A stretch of DNA of 64,000 nt from Casuarina equisetifolia. Lineage: Eukaryota; Streptophyta; Magnoliopsida; Fagales; Casuarinaceae. The notes beneath the pieces are model-generated. The model made no database searches and was not told the DNA's origin. It saw nothing but the letters and a program-made list of their open reading frames with translations. Where the stretch lies: NCBI GenBank assembly GCA_028551475.1, contig CM052361.1:8377501-8441500 (forward strand), read 5' to 3'. Positions 1 through 11,847 of the stretch are shown here, piece after piece. Within the stretch, counting starts at the first letter, position 1, and every line of letters begins with the position of its first letter. Made by a program: the position numbers and the translations under genes.

Positions 1-2255
1 TAAGTAGTAAATACTTCAGATAAAAGATTAGAGACAAGTTTAAGGAATTTGGGTCCACACTGTCGTACAATTAGGATTCTGAAAGGTCTTCGACAAGTAG
101 TGGCTTCATTTTGATGTTGCGTTACAGTGAGTCCAAAAGTTAGAATGTGGGGTGGATGCCGTTACTTTCTCCGGGAGGAATATAATGGGGGGAGGAAGGT
201 GCAAGTTTGAGTTCCATGGATCTTCCGTCGATTGCCTTTTTTTTGTTTTTTTTTTGGGCCAATTAGGTAAAGAAGATTTGAGGATCCAAGATATCGAACT
301 TAGGGCCTTTCCCAGTAACAACTTGGGAATTTCGGTTGCCTTCATTGCAGTAGAAAGATCAAACCGTTCCCTTATGCTCATCATCTGACGGAGATCTCCC
401 TTTTCAGTCACCCACGTTGCTATTCTTGATGTCTACGTAATAGTTGGCATTTGTCCATAAAGCATAACAGCCGTATCAAAGCCACCCTCGCCAGATTGTT
501 GTTTCAATGGGTTTAAGCTCCTAAGAAAAGAATAGATCGTTAGGGTTTAAACAATATTAAAGTCAAATGCTTCAATGATTTATTATCTCATTTTCTTCTT
601 AAAAGGACTTTGTAGAGAGTAATTATGTTCTTTGTTTTAAAGATAATATCAAATAAAATTTAAGTAAAATAAGATACGTATCATTTCTAATATACTCTAT
701 TGTGTATTATAAAATAACTTTAATAATATAAGGATTTAATTCACAAAGAAATGATTATTATATTTCAATTTAACTTTAATATCATATTAGTTTGTGAGAA
801 AACGAATATATCTTTAATATATATATATGATAATTAATTTAAAATAAGTATTTTTCTTTTTATAAAATAACTTTTTAAGTAATATTTAAACAATATAAAA
901 CTTATATTACATCATATTTAACCCACTTTCTTATTTCAACTATAAAAAGGTATATTATATGAAAAAGTTCATTCACAAGGGAAGAACCCTTTCTACATCA
1001 AACAGTAATTTAAAGCCAAATCCTCCTTTTCCATTCCCAACTGGACCGCACAAGAATTAGAAGTGGACTAATAAAAGGTGCCGTATATTTTCCACTGAGC
1101 TTCGAGTCATCTCGCATCTGAGATCGCATGTGGTAGCGTTGCCACATCAAATCAGAGATGAAATTGTCATTTCAAGTAGAGAGATTGCTTTAGGATTGCT
1201 AGGAGATACACTGCATGATAAGCTCTGAAACGTCAAATCAGGGATGAAATGGAACGTAAGTGTCTTAATGGAAAGGTCCCCTGTGCAGGACCCTTTTTTG
1301 GGACATATAAATGCAGCACTCGGTTGCTTTAGCATAAGGCTGTTTTCTTTTCAGGGTCATAAACACGTGAATCTTCAAACTGCTGCGTTCTTTCATTTTA
1401 TTCTTACAGAGAGGAAGATGCAATTCGAGTTAAAGTTTATTCGTCCAGAACTGAAATCTTATTCTCTGCCCGTACCAAAGTCCTCATGCTAGTTCTGCTT
1501 GTATTAGAGACCGAAACCTAGGGCTTTCATTACCAAAAATTGTTTGATTTTCACAATTAAAACGATTATTAAGAAAATGTCATATTTTAGTATATAAAAG
1601 AGATGTAAGGCCAAGACACTGATGATATTTAATATATTTCTTGGTCCCAAACATGAGAGAATTGTATTGCCTATGTTTATAAGGGGTGAAATGATTGAAT
1701 AAGAATATGATTTGCAAAAAGATGTCACATTTAGAGCATAACTCTAACTTCAAAGAAAAAAATTCAACTTAATATTCATAATTAACTACGGTTCTCAACC
1801 TTCTCCTTTGCTTATTATCCTTGCCATGAAGCAGATGGCTTCCTATTTGAATAAAAATGAAGCGCTTGGGGATCACTATTTTCTTCCGTAATACTCTATA
1901 ATCTTTTATGAAATCCTGCAAGAAAGTACGAGATAAATTGTAAACAATTTTTTTTCTAAATAACTTGATTTTTACTTATATAAAGTTGACTCCCATAGAA
2001 ATCTTATGGGTAGATGAACTCAATTTTTTTTCTTTTAAGAAAAACTAAGTCTATTTGTTAAACTATTCAAGTTACATTTATGAACATAAGCGAGAAAGAG
2101 GTGGAAAAAAAAAGATAATGAACAAAAACTTTCAAATGTGTATTCCATATCTTTAAATATGTGTCTAATATGTACATAAGAGACCTTTATAAAGATTTTG
2201 CAAATGACTAACTATAATAACACAATAGTAACAAAATCTCGGGTTTACTAGGACT
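1..2255. other. AT-rich intergenic DNA, no supported gene
   Basis: Several short open frames occur on both strands (for example 106-411 on the minus strand), but none shows a recognisable domain, codon bias or splice-bounded structure. The stretch 560-980 is very AT-rich with runs of TA. I see no LTR ends or tRNA here. It is left as non-coding, with a gene remnant in 1-540 not excluded. Confidence 0.5.
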
Positions 2256-3233
2256 TTTGGGTTTGTTGGATTTCTAAGTCTTTTTGGGTGATTTCACAAT
2301 AACAAAATTAAAGATATAACTCACATCGAGTCGCTCAAAGTTGTAGATAATACCATAATGCACAGTACCAATGGTAGATTTAGTCATAAAATGTCCTAAA
2401 AAAATAACAATAACATATAATTATAATGGCATATTATTATCGAGCCTTTTATTGGATAAAAAAATTCACATTATAGAAAAAAATACTTCTAATATATTTT
2501 ATAAAATTTAACAATTTTTCTTTTTAATGAAACCTTTTAGGAAAAGATGGACTTGACTCTCACATCTTTCTTTCTCACTTTAAAAAGCAACAAAGATTTG
2601 ATGCCACGAACAAAAGTCAGAAGCACCTGAGCACCCTTAGAAAAGGTAGCTCTTTCGGCACTAGAAGGCTCAGTTTTTTCCACGACGAACTCAAAGACAT
2701 CCAAATTCATGGAAATTGTGTTTTCCCTTTTCGTTGGGTGGGATTTGTTGACCTTTTGGGCATGTACCGTTGTCGTTTTCTTGAACTTTAACTAAACTAC
2801 ACTGCACTCGATGTTCTGCACTTTGGTTGATACGTCCTAGTCGTCTCACATACATATACAAAGCTTTTTCCAGAGAAGGCGGTGGATTTGTTAAACAACG
2901 AGACGAAAGGTCGCAGACAGCAATTCATCGAACCCATTATCGTTTCCGCGTGTTCGGTAAGGATTACTGTCTACCGTTTTGTCACTTTGTTTTTGGGGTC
3001 GTATGGGTTGATACCCTTTTCAGGAGAAAAAGATGGCATAGTTAATAGCAATCACCGATTTAATAACTACTTTAATATAACATTGTTTACTGATAAAAGA
3101 CCAAATCGAATAGCATTCATAAATAAGTTGTTAGAAATAGGTTCAAAGTTTGATTAAAAGATTAACTCTTGAGTTAGATATATTATTTATAGTTAGATGG
3201 TACTTAAGAATTGTATATTTTTTTATATGGAAC
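2256..3233. repeat. Dispersed duplicate segment, copy 1 (interrupted by copia element 1)
   Basis: This stretch aligns colinearly with 40787-41755, at about 90 percent identity by eye. Shared landmarks include a phrase ending in GAGTCGCTCAAAGTTGT, a block around 2580-2720 with few differences, and a common short open frame around 2882-3045. The similarity resumes after the retrotransposon, at 17530-17590, which matches 41756-41820. The segment could be a duplicated low-copy host sequence or an uncatalogued non-autonomous repeat. No protein family is recognised in its open frames. Confidence 0.8.
3229..3233. repeat. Target site duplication GGAAC, left copy (copia element 1)
   Basis: GGAAC lies directly before the first base of the 5' LTR. 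The same five bases follow the 3' LTR at 17530-17534. A 5-bp duplication is normal for plant LTR retrotransposons, and a perfect match shows that both outer ends belong to one insertion. Confidence 0.9.
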
Positions 3234-3639
3234 TGTTAAAGGACACATCCGTAGCCATGTCAGCAACCCATGGCATGTCAGCGTCTACATTAGAGTTCGT
3301 GACACATCAGCCTTGACCCGAATGGTGCCGCGTGACCAAATTAACTCGGTTTGAGATTCGACAGAAACCGCAATTGCATCCCTTGCACTCGCCCGATTTC
3401 CTCGCCGTCGCCATCATTGGATTTCTTATCATATTGATTGATTCAATTGTGCATTCTTTCTATTTGTAAATTTTGTATAGCTTTATATATTCAATTTTAT
3501 CAATGAGTGTAATTTTATTAGGAAATCAATCAATTGAAAATTCATAGAAACTAGGGTTTCATGTTCTTCCTTTATTCTTCATCTTCCTCATTAGATTCTA
3601 GATTTCGATGACCTAATATGAGTTCTCCTTGTTCTTTCA
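3234..3639 (+). repeat. 5' LTR of copia element 1
   Basis: It starts TGTTAAAGGACA and ends TTCTTTCA, followed at once by a tRNA-iMet-type primer site. It aligns with 17141-17529 over its whole length. The region 3470-3500 contains a TATA-like ctttatatattc stretch that could be the old promoter. Confidence 0.9.
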
Positions 3640-3653
3640 TGGTATCAAAAGCC
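3640..3653 (+). other. Primer-binding site of copia element 1 (initiator tRNA-Met type)
   Basis: The sequence TGGTATCAAAAGCC directly follows the LTR. It resembles the common plant copia primer site TGGTATCAGAGC, complementary to the 3' end of initiator tRNA-Met, with a two-base change. Confidence 0.8.
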
Positions 3654-3916
3654 TCATGCTCACACCCTGATCCCCAAAACCCTTTTTTGGCTAATCCAAT
3701 TATGTTGGTGGCACCGAATTCTTCCTTTGCTCCCACCTTTCCTAAAGTGCTTTGATGGCACCAACTTTGTCGTCTGGCACACCCACCTTCTCCTTTTTCT
3801 TATCTCACATAAACTTCTCTCCATCCTAAGGGGTATCGAACCCACTACCCTTCGAGACTCCATTAGCGCCAAAAGCCTAAATCTCGCTTACATAGCTTGG
3901 TAAGTTTGCAACCAGA
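3654..3916 (+). pseudogene. Start of copia element 1 gag region (fragment before the nested insertion)
   Basis: About 260 bp of internal copia sequence sit between the primer site and the nested Athila element. Its frames are broken by stops. It continues on the far side of the nested element at 13299. No intact start or domain remains; the assignment rests on position between primer site and downstream gag. Confidence 0.55.
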
Positions 3917-3921
3917 GTACA
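3917..3921. repeat. Target site duplication GTACA, left copy (Athila element)
   Basis: GTACA precedes the left LTR boundary and recurs exactly at 13294-13298 after the right LTR. It proves that the gypsy element inserted as one unit into the copia internal sequence. Confidence 0.92.
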
Positions 3922-5357
3922 TGTTCGGTGAATTTTAAATACAAGTGAACATATCGAACAAGTAATATAATGATAAGAAAAGTATCGTCCCACGAAGATT
4001 GATGAATACTAAACTAATTAAATACTAATGATGAATAAATTCTAAAATTTATCTAGCAAATCAAAATATTGTTGATGATGAATTAAAATTTAAAACTTTC
4101 AAAACGAAAACTCAAGACTAATTAAAATTGAATCCAAGTAAGAAAAATCAAGATGAGAAACATGTTAGAGCTTTCGATTTCACCATAACTACTAGATATG
4201 AATTTTTATAGTTTATGCCTACAAGAATGATATTACCCATGTGATGGCGGAACTTCCTAATTTATTTACTATCCTATGTCTAGGTATAGCAAACCTATTT
4301 AGTTCATTAATTCACTATATCTCTATATGTGAATTGAAACAAACCAAATGCATTAGGATTTGTGAATATTCCTGGTTTACAATAAATCTTTCGATCATCT
4401 TATCACCAAAAGCCACACAAATAACATGGTATATGTCTATCCACATTTAATTCATGGTTATATATTATAAAAAGTAATTGCATATTATTACCTTTCAGTC
4501 TCTAACATGCACATCATATCATTCAAGTGGTGGCCAATCACTTAAAAGCATTAAGAATAAATAATATATAACTCACATAAATAAAATATCTTGCAAAACA
4601 TAAAAACTTATGAAATTCACATCATCATAGTTAGGCTACATCTTCGCTCTAACAAAAGAAATTTAGAACATAATGAAATAACAAACCAAAGCAATAGTAG
4701 AAATTAAGCAAAACATCTTAAATAGAAAAACAGGAAAGTTGTCACCACACTGTCTTTTCTTTAAGAATTCCTCACAGAATTCCTACAATTCAAGAATGAT
4801 AAGAAGTAGAGGGAAGCTTTCGCGCCTCTATTTCTCTTTTTCTTTCTTGGTTTTCTCTTTCTTCTCTCACTTTTTCTCTCTTCTTTGGTTGATTTCGGCG
4901 GCAACACACGGCTTCTTCTTCTTTTCTCTCTCTTCTCTCTCTTCTCTCTCCTATTCTCCTCTACTCTTGTGCGGCGCCTTCTCCTCTCCTTTTAATTCAC
5001 GTTCCTTTGCCTTTTTATTCTATCTTGGGATGCGTGCCCTAAGATTCTCCCTTAATAATTCACTTTTTTGCCCTTTTTCCTTTATTTCCTTTCTTGTCCT
5101 TTTTTGTCATTTTCCTCCTCTTTTGCTGCTTTACACGTTGCCTCCTCTTTTCTTCTTTTGACTTCTTTTCTTTCCTTGTCTTCTTCACGTGCCTTTTTGT
5201 AACTTTCTCTTCCTTTATTTCTTTTGCTCTTTTGGGGTTTGCTGCATAAATAACACCAGTTTACATAAATATATCAAAGCTTAAATATTATCTTATAAAA
5301 CTTGTATTATTTATATCCTAAAATAGTCAAAATAACTCTATAAAAATAGAGTTATCA
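3922..5357 (-). repeat. 3' LTR of Athila element (left side)
   Basis: On the plus strand it begins TGTTCGGTGAA and ends AGAGTTATCA. It is almost identical to 11848-13293. The part 4820-5230 is a long pyrimidine-rich tract on the plus strand, which creates open frames of serine, phenylalanine and leucine with no coding meaning. It is called the 3' LTR because the polypurine tract borders its inner side. Confidence 0.92.
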
Positions 5358-5375
5358 AAACCCCCAAACTTGACA
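5358..5375 (-). other. Polypurine tract of Athila element
   Basis: Read on the minus strand this is a CAAGTTTGGGGGTTTT-type purine-rich tract immediately before the 3' LTR, where plus-strand DNA synthesis would be primed. Confidence 0.8.
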
Positions 5376-6717
5376 TTTTGCTAGTCCTCGAGCAAAAGTA
5401 AGAGATAATAGTTTCAGACAAAACCCTTTCTTGAAATTCACTCAAAATTGCTCAACTTAACAATTCAAAGAAAAAATATAGTTTTCATGCAAACACAACA
5501 ATTGTTCATAAGATAAGATAGACTCTTAACTATGTTGACCATGTTCGTATGTGTGAGTGTGAGTCCTTATCTTTTCAACTATATGCACTCTAAATAGATC
5601 CACATTAATATGCAATCTCTCAAAATCTTTAACCAAACCTCATAGGTTTGCTTTTCATTCCTCTCTCCACTAATGTAGGCCAATCATCTAACCAAGAATC
5701 AATAGGACTTTTATAAGCTTGTAATGTAAGGCTGGGCTAGGGGTAAGATGAAAGTCATTTAGGCTAAATTCACCCATGAACACATTGCTTTCTAGGATCT
5801 AATTTAAGCTTTTGTCACTTCCTTTCTTTGCTTTCTTCTTCTTTCTTTTTTTTTTTTTTGCAAATGATCTTTCCATCACAAATTCTCTCATTTATTTCTT
5901 CCCAAAAATACTTGATTTCACTTGGATTTCGACACTCACAAAAGTCACAATCATGCTTGCAATCATAAAGCAAGTAGTAGGACTAGAAATGTAATCATTA
6001 TAATCTTATCTTGTTGATGACATCCAACTACTGTGCAAAAGTCAATTTCTAAACCTTTAATTGCTTGAATTTAACAATAAGCAATAAGAGAATTCCATTC
6101 TTAGACAAATGTTGCATTTCCTTTTTTTTTTTTTTTTTGCATTCACAAAAGCAACATATTATGCTACATAATCATTGCAATTAATATCCTTCCCATATAA
6201 CATCCTTCCCTTCGACTTCTCTTTCACTCAAAATCAACATGTTCAAGGGTGCGAGACGAAAAGATAATTTATCAAAGGCTCAAAGGTATATATATGTGGG
6301 TGTCAAAATAAAAAAAATGGATATAAATCAAGGCTCAGCGGGGTGACTGGTGATAAATAAATAAGGTTGGCTTGAAAGGCTCAAATGATCCAAAGAATGG
6401 CCTAAATCATTTTCTCAATTAGATGCAGCCTAGGATTTCGCCTCAAGAGAAAATCAAACAAATTCTAAGATTCAGGTGAGATCTAAGAAAATCACATACT
6501 TCACATGAATGTTCTCTAGAGATACACACAATTTAAAAAAATGAAGGACTTTTAGTGCTTAATAAATGAATCAACATAATCAGAATCACACTTAACTCAC
6601 ATCACAATTGTAGGTTTGAACAGAATCTACATCTTCCTAAGAATCGCTAAGAATTCAAAACAAAGGGTTTAATCATGACATGAGAAAAATTCAATTAGAT
6701 TTAGCACAAAGGTTCTT
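5376..6717 (-). other. Athila 3' non-coding region, no env-like frame seen
   Basis: This 1.3-kb stretch between pol and the 3' LTR is the position where some Athila elements carry an envelope-like gene. All minus-strand frames are short and broken, and I see no signal peptide or transmembrane frame that would support one. Poly-T/A runs are present (about 5840-5861 and 6121-6138). Many lineages keep a long non-coding block here. Confidence 0.6.
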
Positions 6718-6738
6718 TCCCTACCCCCAAACTTGAAT
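6718..6738 (-). other. Second, internal polypurine-tract-like motif of Athila element
   Basis: The minus strand reads TTCAAGTTTGGGGGTAGGG, nearly the same core (CAAGTTTGGGGG) as the terminal tract at 5358. It lies about 1.35 kb upstream of it, shortly after the end of pol. It may act as an additional site of plus-strand priming, or it may be a leftover of a duplication. The motif is seen; its role is inferred. Confidence 0.5.
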
Positions 6739-6952
6739 GGAGCATTGTCCTCAATGTAAAAAGAAATAAAGTAAAAATAAAGGTAAAATAGGAATGAGAA
6801 AACTCCCCTGATTGTAGGTGATAGCCATAGAAAGCTTTGAGGAGATGGTGGTGACAAAATTTTCAACAAAAGAACCAATAAAATGCTTGGGTTGCCTCCC
6901 AAGAAGCGCTTGCTATATAGTTTTCAGCCAAACTATCTTCAATGTTGCTACT

Positions 6953-8999
6953 CAAGGAGGAAGAAGATCAATGGTAGTCTTCTGCATATTGACTCCCTCA
7001 AAGTAGGGCTTCAAACGCTGACCATTCACCTTAAACGTGCCTTGGGTGTCATTTGCAACTTCTATTGCTCCATATGGGAATACCTTAATGACTATGAAAG
7101 GGCCAGACCATCGAGACCGCAATTACCTGGAAATAATTTAAGACGAGAATGATAAAGTAATACTTTTTGGCCAACCACAAACTCTCTCCTTAATATGTGT
7201 TTGTCATGCCATCTTTTTGTCCGCTCCTTGTATATTTTGGCATTTTCGTAGGCCTCATCTCGTAATTCCTGCAATTCATTCAGCTACAACAATCGAGTTT
7301 CACCTGCAGACTGCATATCAAAGTTCAAAAATTTCAAAGCCCAATATGCTTTATGCTCTAATTCTACCGGTAAATGACAAGCCTTCCCAAACACTAGCCT
7401 AAAAGGAGACATTCCAATTGGTGTTTTGAATGCTGTTCTATAGGCCCAAAGTGCATCATCAAGTTTCATTGACCAATCTTTCCTTGAGGCATTCACAGTT
7501 TTTTCCAAAATTCTCTTAATTTCCCTATTTGATATCTCAACTTGACCACCAGTCTGAGGGTGATAAGGGGTAGCAATCTTATGGGTAACCCCATACTTAC
7601 CCAAAAGTGCTTCAAATTGTTTGTTGCAAAAATGGGTCCCTCTATCACTTATGATTGCCCTAGGAGTGCCAAAACGGGTAAAAATATTTTTCTTTAAGAA
7701 TTTAACCACAACTTTAGCATCATTTATAGGCAATGCTACTACTTCTACCCACTTAGACACATACTCAACAGCCACCAAAATATACATATTTCCATAAGAA
7801 GGTGGAAAGGGTCCCATGAAGTCAATACCCCAAACATCAAATAACTCACACACAACAACATTGTTTAGAGGCATCTCATGTTTCCTAGAAATATTCCCAG
7901 TTCTTTGACATTGATTACATGCAACTACATATGAATATGCATCTCTAAAAAGTGTAGGCCAATAAAATCCAGACTGTAAAACCTTAGTTGCAGTTCTGGT
8001 GGCACCAAAATGACCACCAGCTTCTCTAGCATGACAATGGTGTAGGATACTAGCCATCTCTTCCTCAGGAACACATCTCCTTATAACCTGGTCTACACAT
8101 ACTTTAAACAAGAAAGGCTCTTCCCAAAAATAATGTTTGAGGTCAGAAAAGAATTTTTTTCTTTGTTGATATGACATTTCAGGAGGAAGAACATTACTTA
8201 CCAAATAATTGACAAAATCAGCATACCAGGGAATTTGGATGGATTGGAGCGCAAAAATGTTTTCATCAGGAAATTCTTCCATAATCAGTTGATCTTCTTC
8301 CTTCAAATTGGGAATTCTGGACAAATGATCTGCAACTAGATTTTCGGTCCCCTTCTTATCCTTGATCTTCAAATCAAACTCTTGTAGCAATAGAATCCAC
8401 CTGATTAACCTAGGTTTTGATTCTTTCTTTTCAAGTAGATGCTTAAGAGCAGAGTGGTCAGAATAAACAATAACTTTTGAACCAATTAGATAAGAACGAA
8501 ATTTATCAAAAGCAAATACTACTGCCAAAAGTTCTTTTTCTGTTGTTGAATAATTTAATTGTGCACCTGACAAGGTTCGACTGGCATAGTAAATGGTCTG
8601 AAAAACTCCATTCTTCCGTTGTCCCAAAACAGCTCCTACTGCAAAATCACTAGCATCACACATTAGCTCAAAAGGTAAGTCCCATTCTAGTGCTGCCATG
8701 ATTAGTGCTGATACTAACTTTTCCTTTAAAGTGTTAAAAGCCTACAAGCATTCATCAGAAAAGTTATATTTCACATCTTTAACCAACAAACTTGAAAGAG
8801 GTCTAGCGATTTTAGAAAAATCTTTTATGAATCGCCTATAGAATCCTGCATGCCCTAAAAAGCCTCTAACAAGTTTCACTGATGTTGGTGGGGGCAGTTT
8901 TGCAATGAACTCCATTTTAGCTCGATCAACCTCTAATCCTTTTTTAGATATCTTATGCCCAAGCACTATTCCTTCCTCAGCCTTCACCACTTCTTGCAT
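6953..8999 (-). pseudogene. Athila pol, 3' part: RT remnant end, RNase H and integrase, interrupted
   Basis: The frame reads through the connection after reverse transcriptase (GHKIS and FLGHAGFYRRFI motifs, typical of gypsy RT thumb), RNase H ([12 protein letters not shown], then [10 protein letters not shown] and [11 protein letters not shown]), and integrase. Integrase shows the HHCC zinc motif ([12 protein letters not shown]...CNQCQ) and the D,D,E core (GIDFMGP, SDRGTHF, then E in [12 protein letters not shown]). In-frame stops at 8742 and 7284 break it. A frameshift near 7128 separates the last part, which ends with a conserved GPF and polypurine-side tail. Upstream, the palm with its YMDD-type motif is absent: the frame jumps from the RT N-terminus to the GIVLGHK block within a few codons near 8975. 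The product would not be an active polymerase. Confidence 0.9.
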
Positions 9000-9041
9000 C
9001 TTTGGATTTAATCGCCTTTGAGGTTGAACAGTAGCTTTGTA

Positions 9042-10532
9042 CTACTCTTCCATCAAAATCTTGTGCATGCAAAGTGAAGGACTAATTCCCTTGATGTCAG
9101 CTATTTTCCATCCAATTGCTCCTTTATGCTCTCTCAACACCTGAAGTAATTTCTCTTCCATTGATTTTGTCAAAGAAGAAGATATAATTACTGGCAAAGT
9201 AGAAACTTCATCTAAATAAACATATTTCAAATGAGAAGGTAAGGGCTTGAGTTCAAGAGTTGGGGGCTCTTCAATTGATGGCTTAGGTTTTGTCATATGT
9301 TGTCCCAACTCCTCAAACTTTGTTGCCTTTTGCTGTGAATATGGTGGATTTGCTTCCATGAGATTGGCATAATCCTGTATTTCTTCACTTTCAATTTCCT
9401 CATTCTTTGGGTGAACCAAGCATGCTTCAAGTGGATCCTTGAAAACCTTTTCTTGAAAAATCTTATTCACAAACTTATCAATTGTCTCAACCCTAAAGCA
9501 AGAACTATCATCAGATGGATGTTTCATAGCAGTAAAAACATTAAAAGTGACAGAATCATTTTGAACTCTTAACATTAACTTCCCTTGTTGTACATCAATC
9601 AAAGCTCTTCCTGTTGCTAGAAAAGGTCGACCTAAGATAAGTGGTACCTCAAAGTCTTCCTCCATGTCAAGTACTATAAAATCTGCAGGAAAAATGAATT
9701 TGTCAACTTTTACCAATACATCTTCTACAATGCCCCTCGGATATTTAATTGATCGATCAGCCAATTGTAGGGACACTGTGGTTGGCTTCACTTCACCCAA
9801 TCCTAATTTCCTGAAAACAGAAAAAGGCATTAGATTAATACTAGCTCCTAAATCACATAATGCCTTATCAAAGTGAGAATCTCCAATAGTACAAGGAATT
9901 GTAAAACTCCCTGGATCTTTTAATTTTGGAGGCAGTTTGTTTTGTAAGATGGCTGAGCATTCTTCAATTAGCTTCACAGTTTCATACTCTTCCAGCTTCC
10001 TTTTGTTTTTCAATATCTCCTTAAGAAATTTTGCATAACTGGGCATTTGAGCTAATGCATCTGCAAAAGGAATGTTAATATGTAATTTTTTAAATACATC
10101 AAGAAATTTAGAAAACTGCTTATCTATTTTATGTTGCTGGAGTCTCTGAGGAAATGGAACTGGAGGCACATAAGGCTTGGGATTATCAGGGAATAATGTC
10201 CTCTTGGTTGCCTCCTCAGGCTGCGTGCTAACATCATCTTCCTTATCCCTGACATTTTCCTCCTCAACATCATCTTTTCCCACTTGTTTGCCATTTCTCA
10301 AGGTTATTACCTTTGCATCTTCTATAGGATTCTTCTCTGTGCTACTTGGCAATGAACCTTGTTGTCTTCCAGAAATCATATTAGCCAACTGACCTATTTG
10401 CACCTCTAAATTTCCAATTGAAGCTTCTTGGTTTTGCATTCTTGTTTCGTTGTTCTGTAACATCTTGGCAACCATTTCCTCTAAGTTAGGCTTCTTTTCT
10501 TCTGGTTGCCTGAACCTTGGTGGTGGCCTCAT
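9042..10532 (-). pseudogene. Athila gag C-terminus and aspartic protease, up to start of RT
   Basis: A 496-residue open frame. The N-terminal 200 residues are the gag C-terminal linker (glutamine- and asparagine-rich, then KLHINIPFADALAQMPSYAKF, a block conserved in Athila). The retropepsin follows around residues 205-320: the active site reads CDLGASINLMP, the DLG form usual in Athila instead of DSG/DTG, and the second conserved block is LILGRPFLATG. The frame ends with the start of the RT region (ICMHKILMEE-like). The stop at 9042 is in the same frame as the pol part below it, so it is a point nonsense change inside a former gag-pol or pol reading frame. Confidence 0.88.
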
Positions 10533-10824
10533 TGCATTAGAATTACTCCATGAAAAATTTGGGTGGTTACGCCATCCCGGATTGTAAGTGTTGGAGTATG
10601 GATTATTTTGTGGCCTATTTGAATTTCCAACATAATTAGCATCTTCGCTACCCTGTGCAAAGGTGTTACCTACTTGGCACTCTATGCTTGCATGTCCTCC
10701 ACCACAATGATCACATAATATGTTCTAAATCCTCATGACTGGAGCACTCAGGTTATCTATTTTCTTGTTGAGTTTTTCAATTTGTGCATACATTGCAGTG
10801 TAAGCATCTACTTCATGAATTCCA
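10533..10824 (-). pseudogene. Athila gag middle: zinc knuckle, interrupted
   Basis: Between the gag frame and the protease frame, the minus strand still encodes a CX2CX4HX4C zinc knuckle (CDHCGGGHASIEC, about 10675-10715). An in-frame TAG precedes it near 10726, and a frameshift near 10830 detaches it from the gag N-terminus. This region would join both gag pieces in an intact relative. Confidence 0.8.
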
Positions 10825-11505
10825 CTAGCTTTCCTCACTGGTGACCTCAGTAGGCCATTGATAACTATTATTTGCCATTTCTTCCAAAAGATCATATGCT
10901 TCTTCTGGTGTCTTATTGTTCAAAGCCCCTCCTGCGGCTGCATCAAGCATAAAATAAAGATTTGTACTAGACCCATTATAGAAAGTTTGTACTTGTAACC
11001 ATATGGGTAGTCCATGTTGTGGACATCTTCTTAAAAGCTCTTTGAATCTTTCCCAAGCTTCATATAATGATTCATTGTCCATCTGCATAAAAGTGGTAAT
11101 ATCGTTACGCATTTTGGCAGATTTTGCTGGAGGAAAGAACTTACTAAGAAATTTCTGAGCCAAATCATCCCATGTTGTAATTGATCCTGCAGGAAGAGAA
11201 GAAAGCCAACTTTTAGCTTTGTCTTTTAAAGAAAATGGGAATAGCCTTAATCTAACAACATCATCTGTGACTCCATTGTATTTAATCATGTCACAGATTT
11301 CAAGAAAAGCATCAATGTGAGCATTTGGATCATCGTTTGGTAGCCCACTAAATTGCACAGAATTTTGAAGCATCTGAATGAGTGCTGGCTTGATTTCAAA
11401 ATTGTTTGCTTGAATTGCAGGCCTTTTAATGCTTGATGTGGCACCCTGAACTGTTGGTGCAACATATTCTTTTAGAAGCTTGCGTGCATCATCATTCTCT
11501 GCCAT
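10825..11505 (-). pseudogene. Athila gag N-terminal part (retrotransposon gag domain)
   Basis: A 226-residue frame starting MAENDDARKLL. It contains the plant retrotransposon gag domain: FSGLPNDDPNAHIDAFLEICD, LFPFSLKDKAKSWLSSLP and FLSKFFPPAK blocks, and the ERFKELLRRCPQHGLP segment typical of Athila and related gypsy capsid proteins. It builds the virus-like particle in an intact element. It ends early by frameshift; the following zinc knuckle lies in another frame. An N-terminal ATG in good position after the leader (11506-11823) supports this start. Confidence 0.88.
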
Positions 11506-11823
11506 TTTTCTAACTTCACTTCTTTGTTCTCTTAACTCTTTTCGTTGCCTTCTGACTGTGCGTTCAATTTCTTGGTCAAGATTAACAAGTTGTTCTTTTT
11601 AGCTACGGGTCATACACGTCAGCAACACTCCTGAAAAGTAGCAACTAAAAAAAATGATTGATTTTTTGTTTTTAAAGGAAAAATAACAATAATAAAGCAA
11701 AAGAAAAATAAAATCTAACAAAACAAAACAAAAGAAAAAAAAATTGTTTTTTTTAACAAAATAAAAACTAGATTAAACTTAGAATTATTCGGTATTAATA
11801 TTAATCAGTAGTAAAACAACCAA

Positions 11824-11841
11824 TCCCCAGCAACGGCGCCA
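11824..11841 (-). other. Primer-binding site of Athila element (tRNA-Asp)
   Basis: The minus strand reads TGGCGCCGTTGCTGGGGA six bases inside the 5' LTR. It is complementary to the 3' end of plant tRNA-Asp (GTC), which ends CAACGGCGCCA, with one mismatch further in. tRNA-Asp priming is a hallmark of Athila-like elements. Confidence 0.88.
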
Positions 11842-11847
11842 AAAACT

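Noticed and set aside
106-411. 101-residue minus-strand frame at the window start
   Set aside because: No recognisable domain, and the overlapping plus-strand frame is equally open. It might be an exon remnant but cannot be supported.
4241-4450. 69-residue frame identical to one at 12167-12376
   Set aside because: Identical because the two LTRs are near-identical; no protein domain, and it is antisense to the element.
4739-5161. 140-residue plus-strand open frame, nearly repeated at 12665-13096
   Set aside because: It lies inside both Athila LTRs and is only the translation of a long pyrimidine-rich tract (Ser, Phe, Leu). Duplication follows from the LTRs, not from gene conservation.
5376-6717. 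Envelope-like gene of the Athila element
   Set aside because: No minus-strand frame longer than about 80 codons and no signal peptide or membrane pattern in this block.
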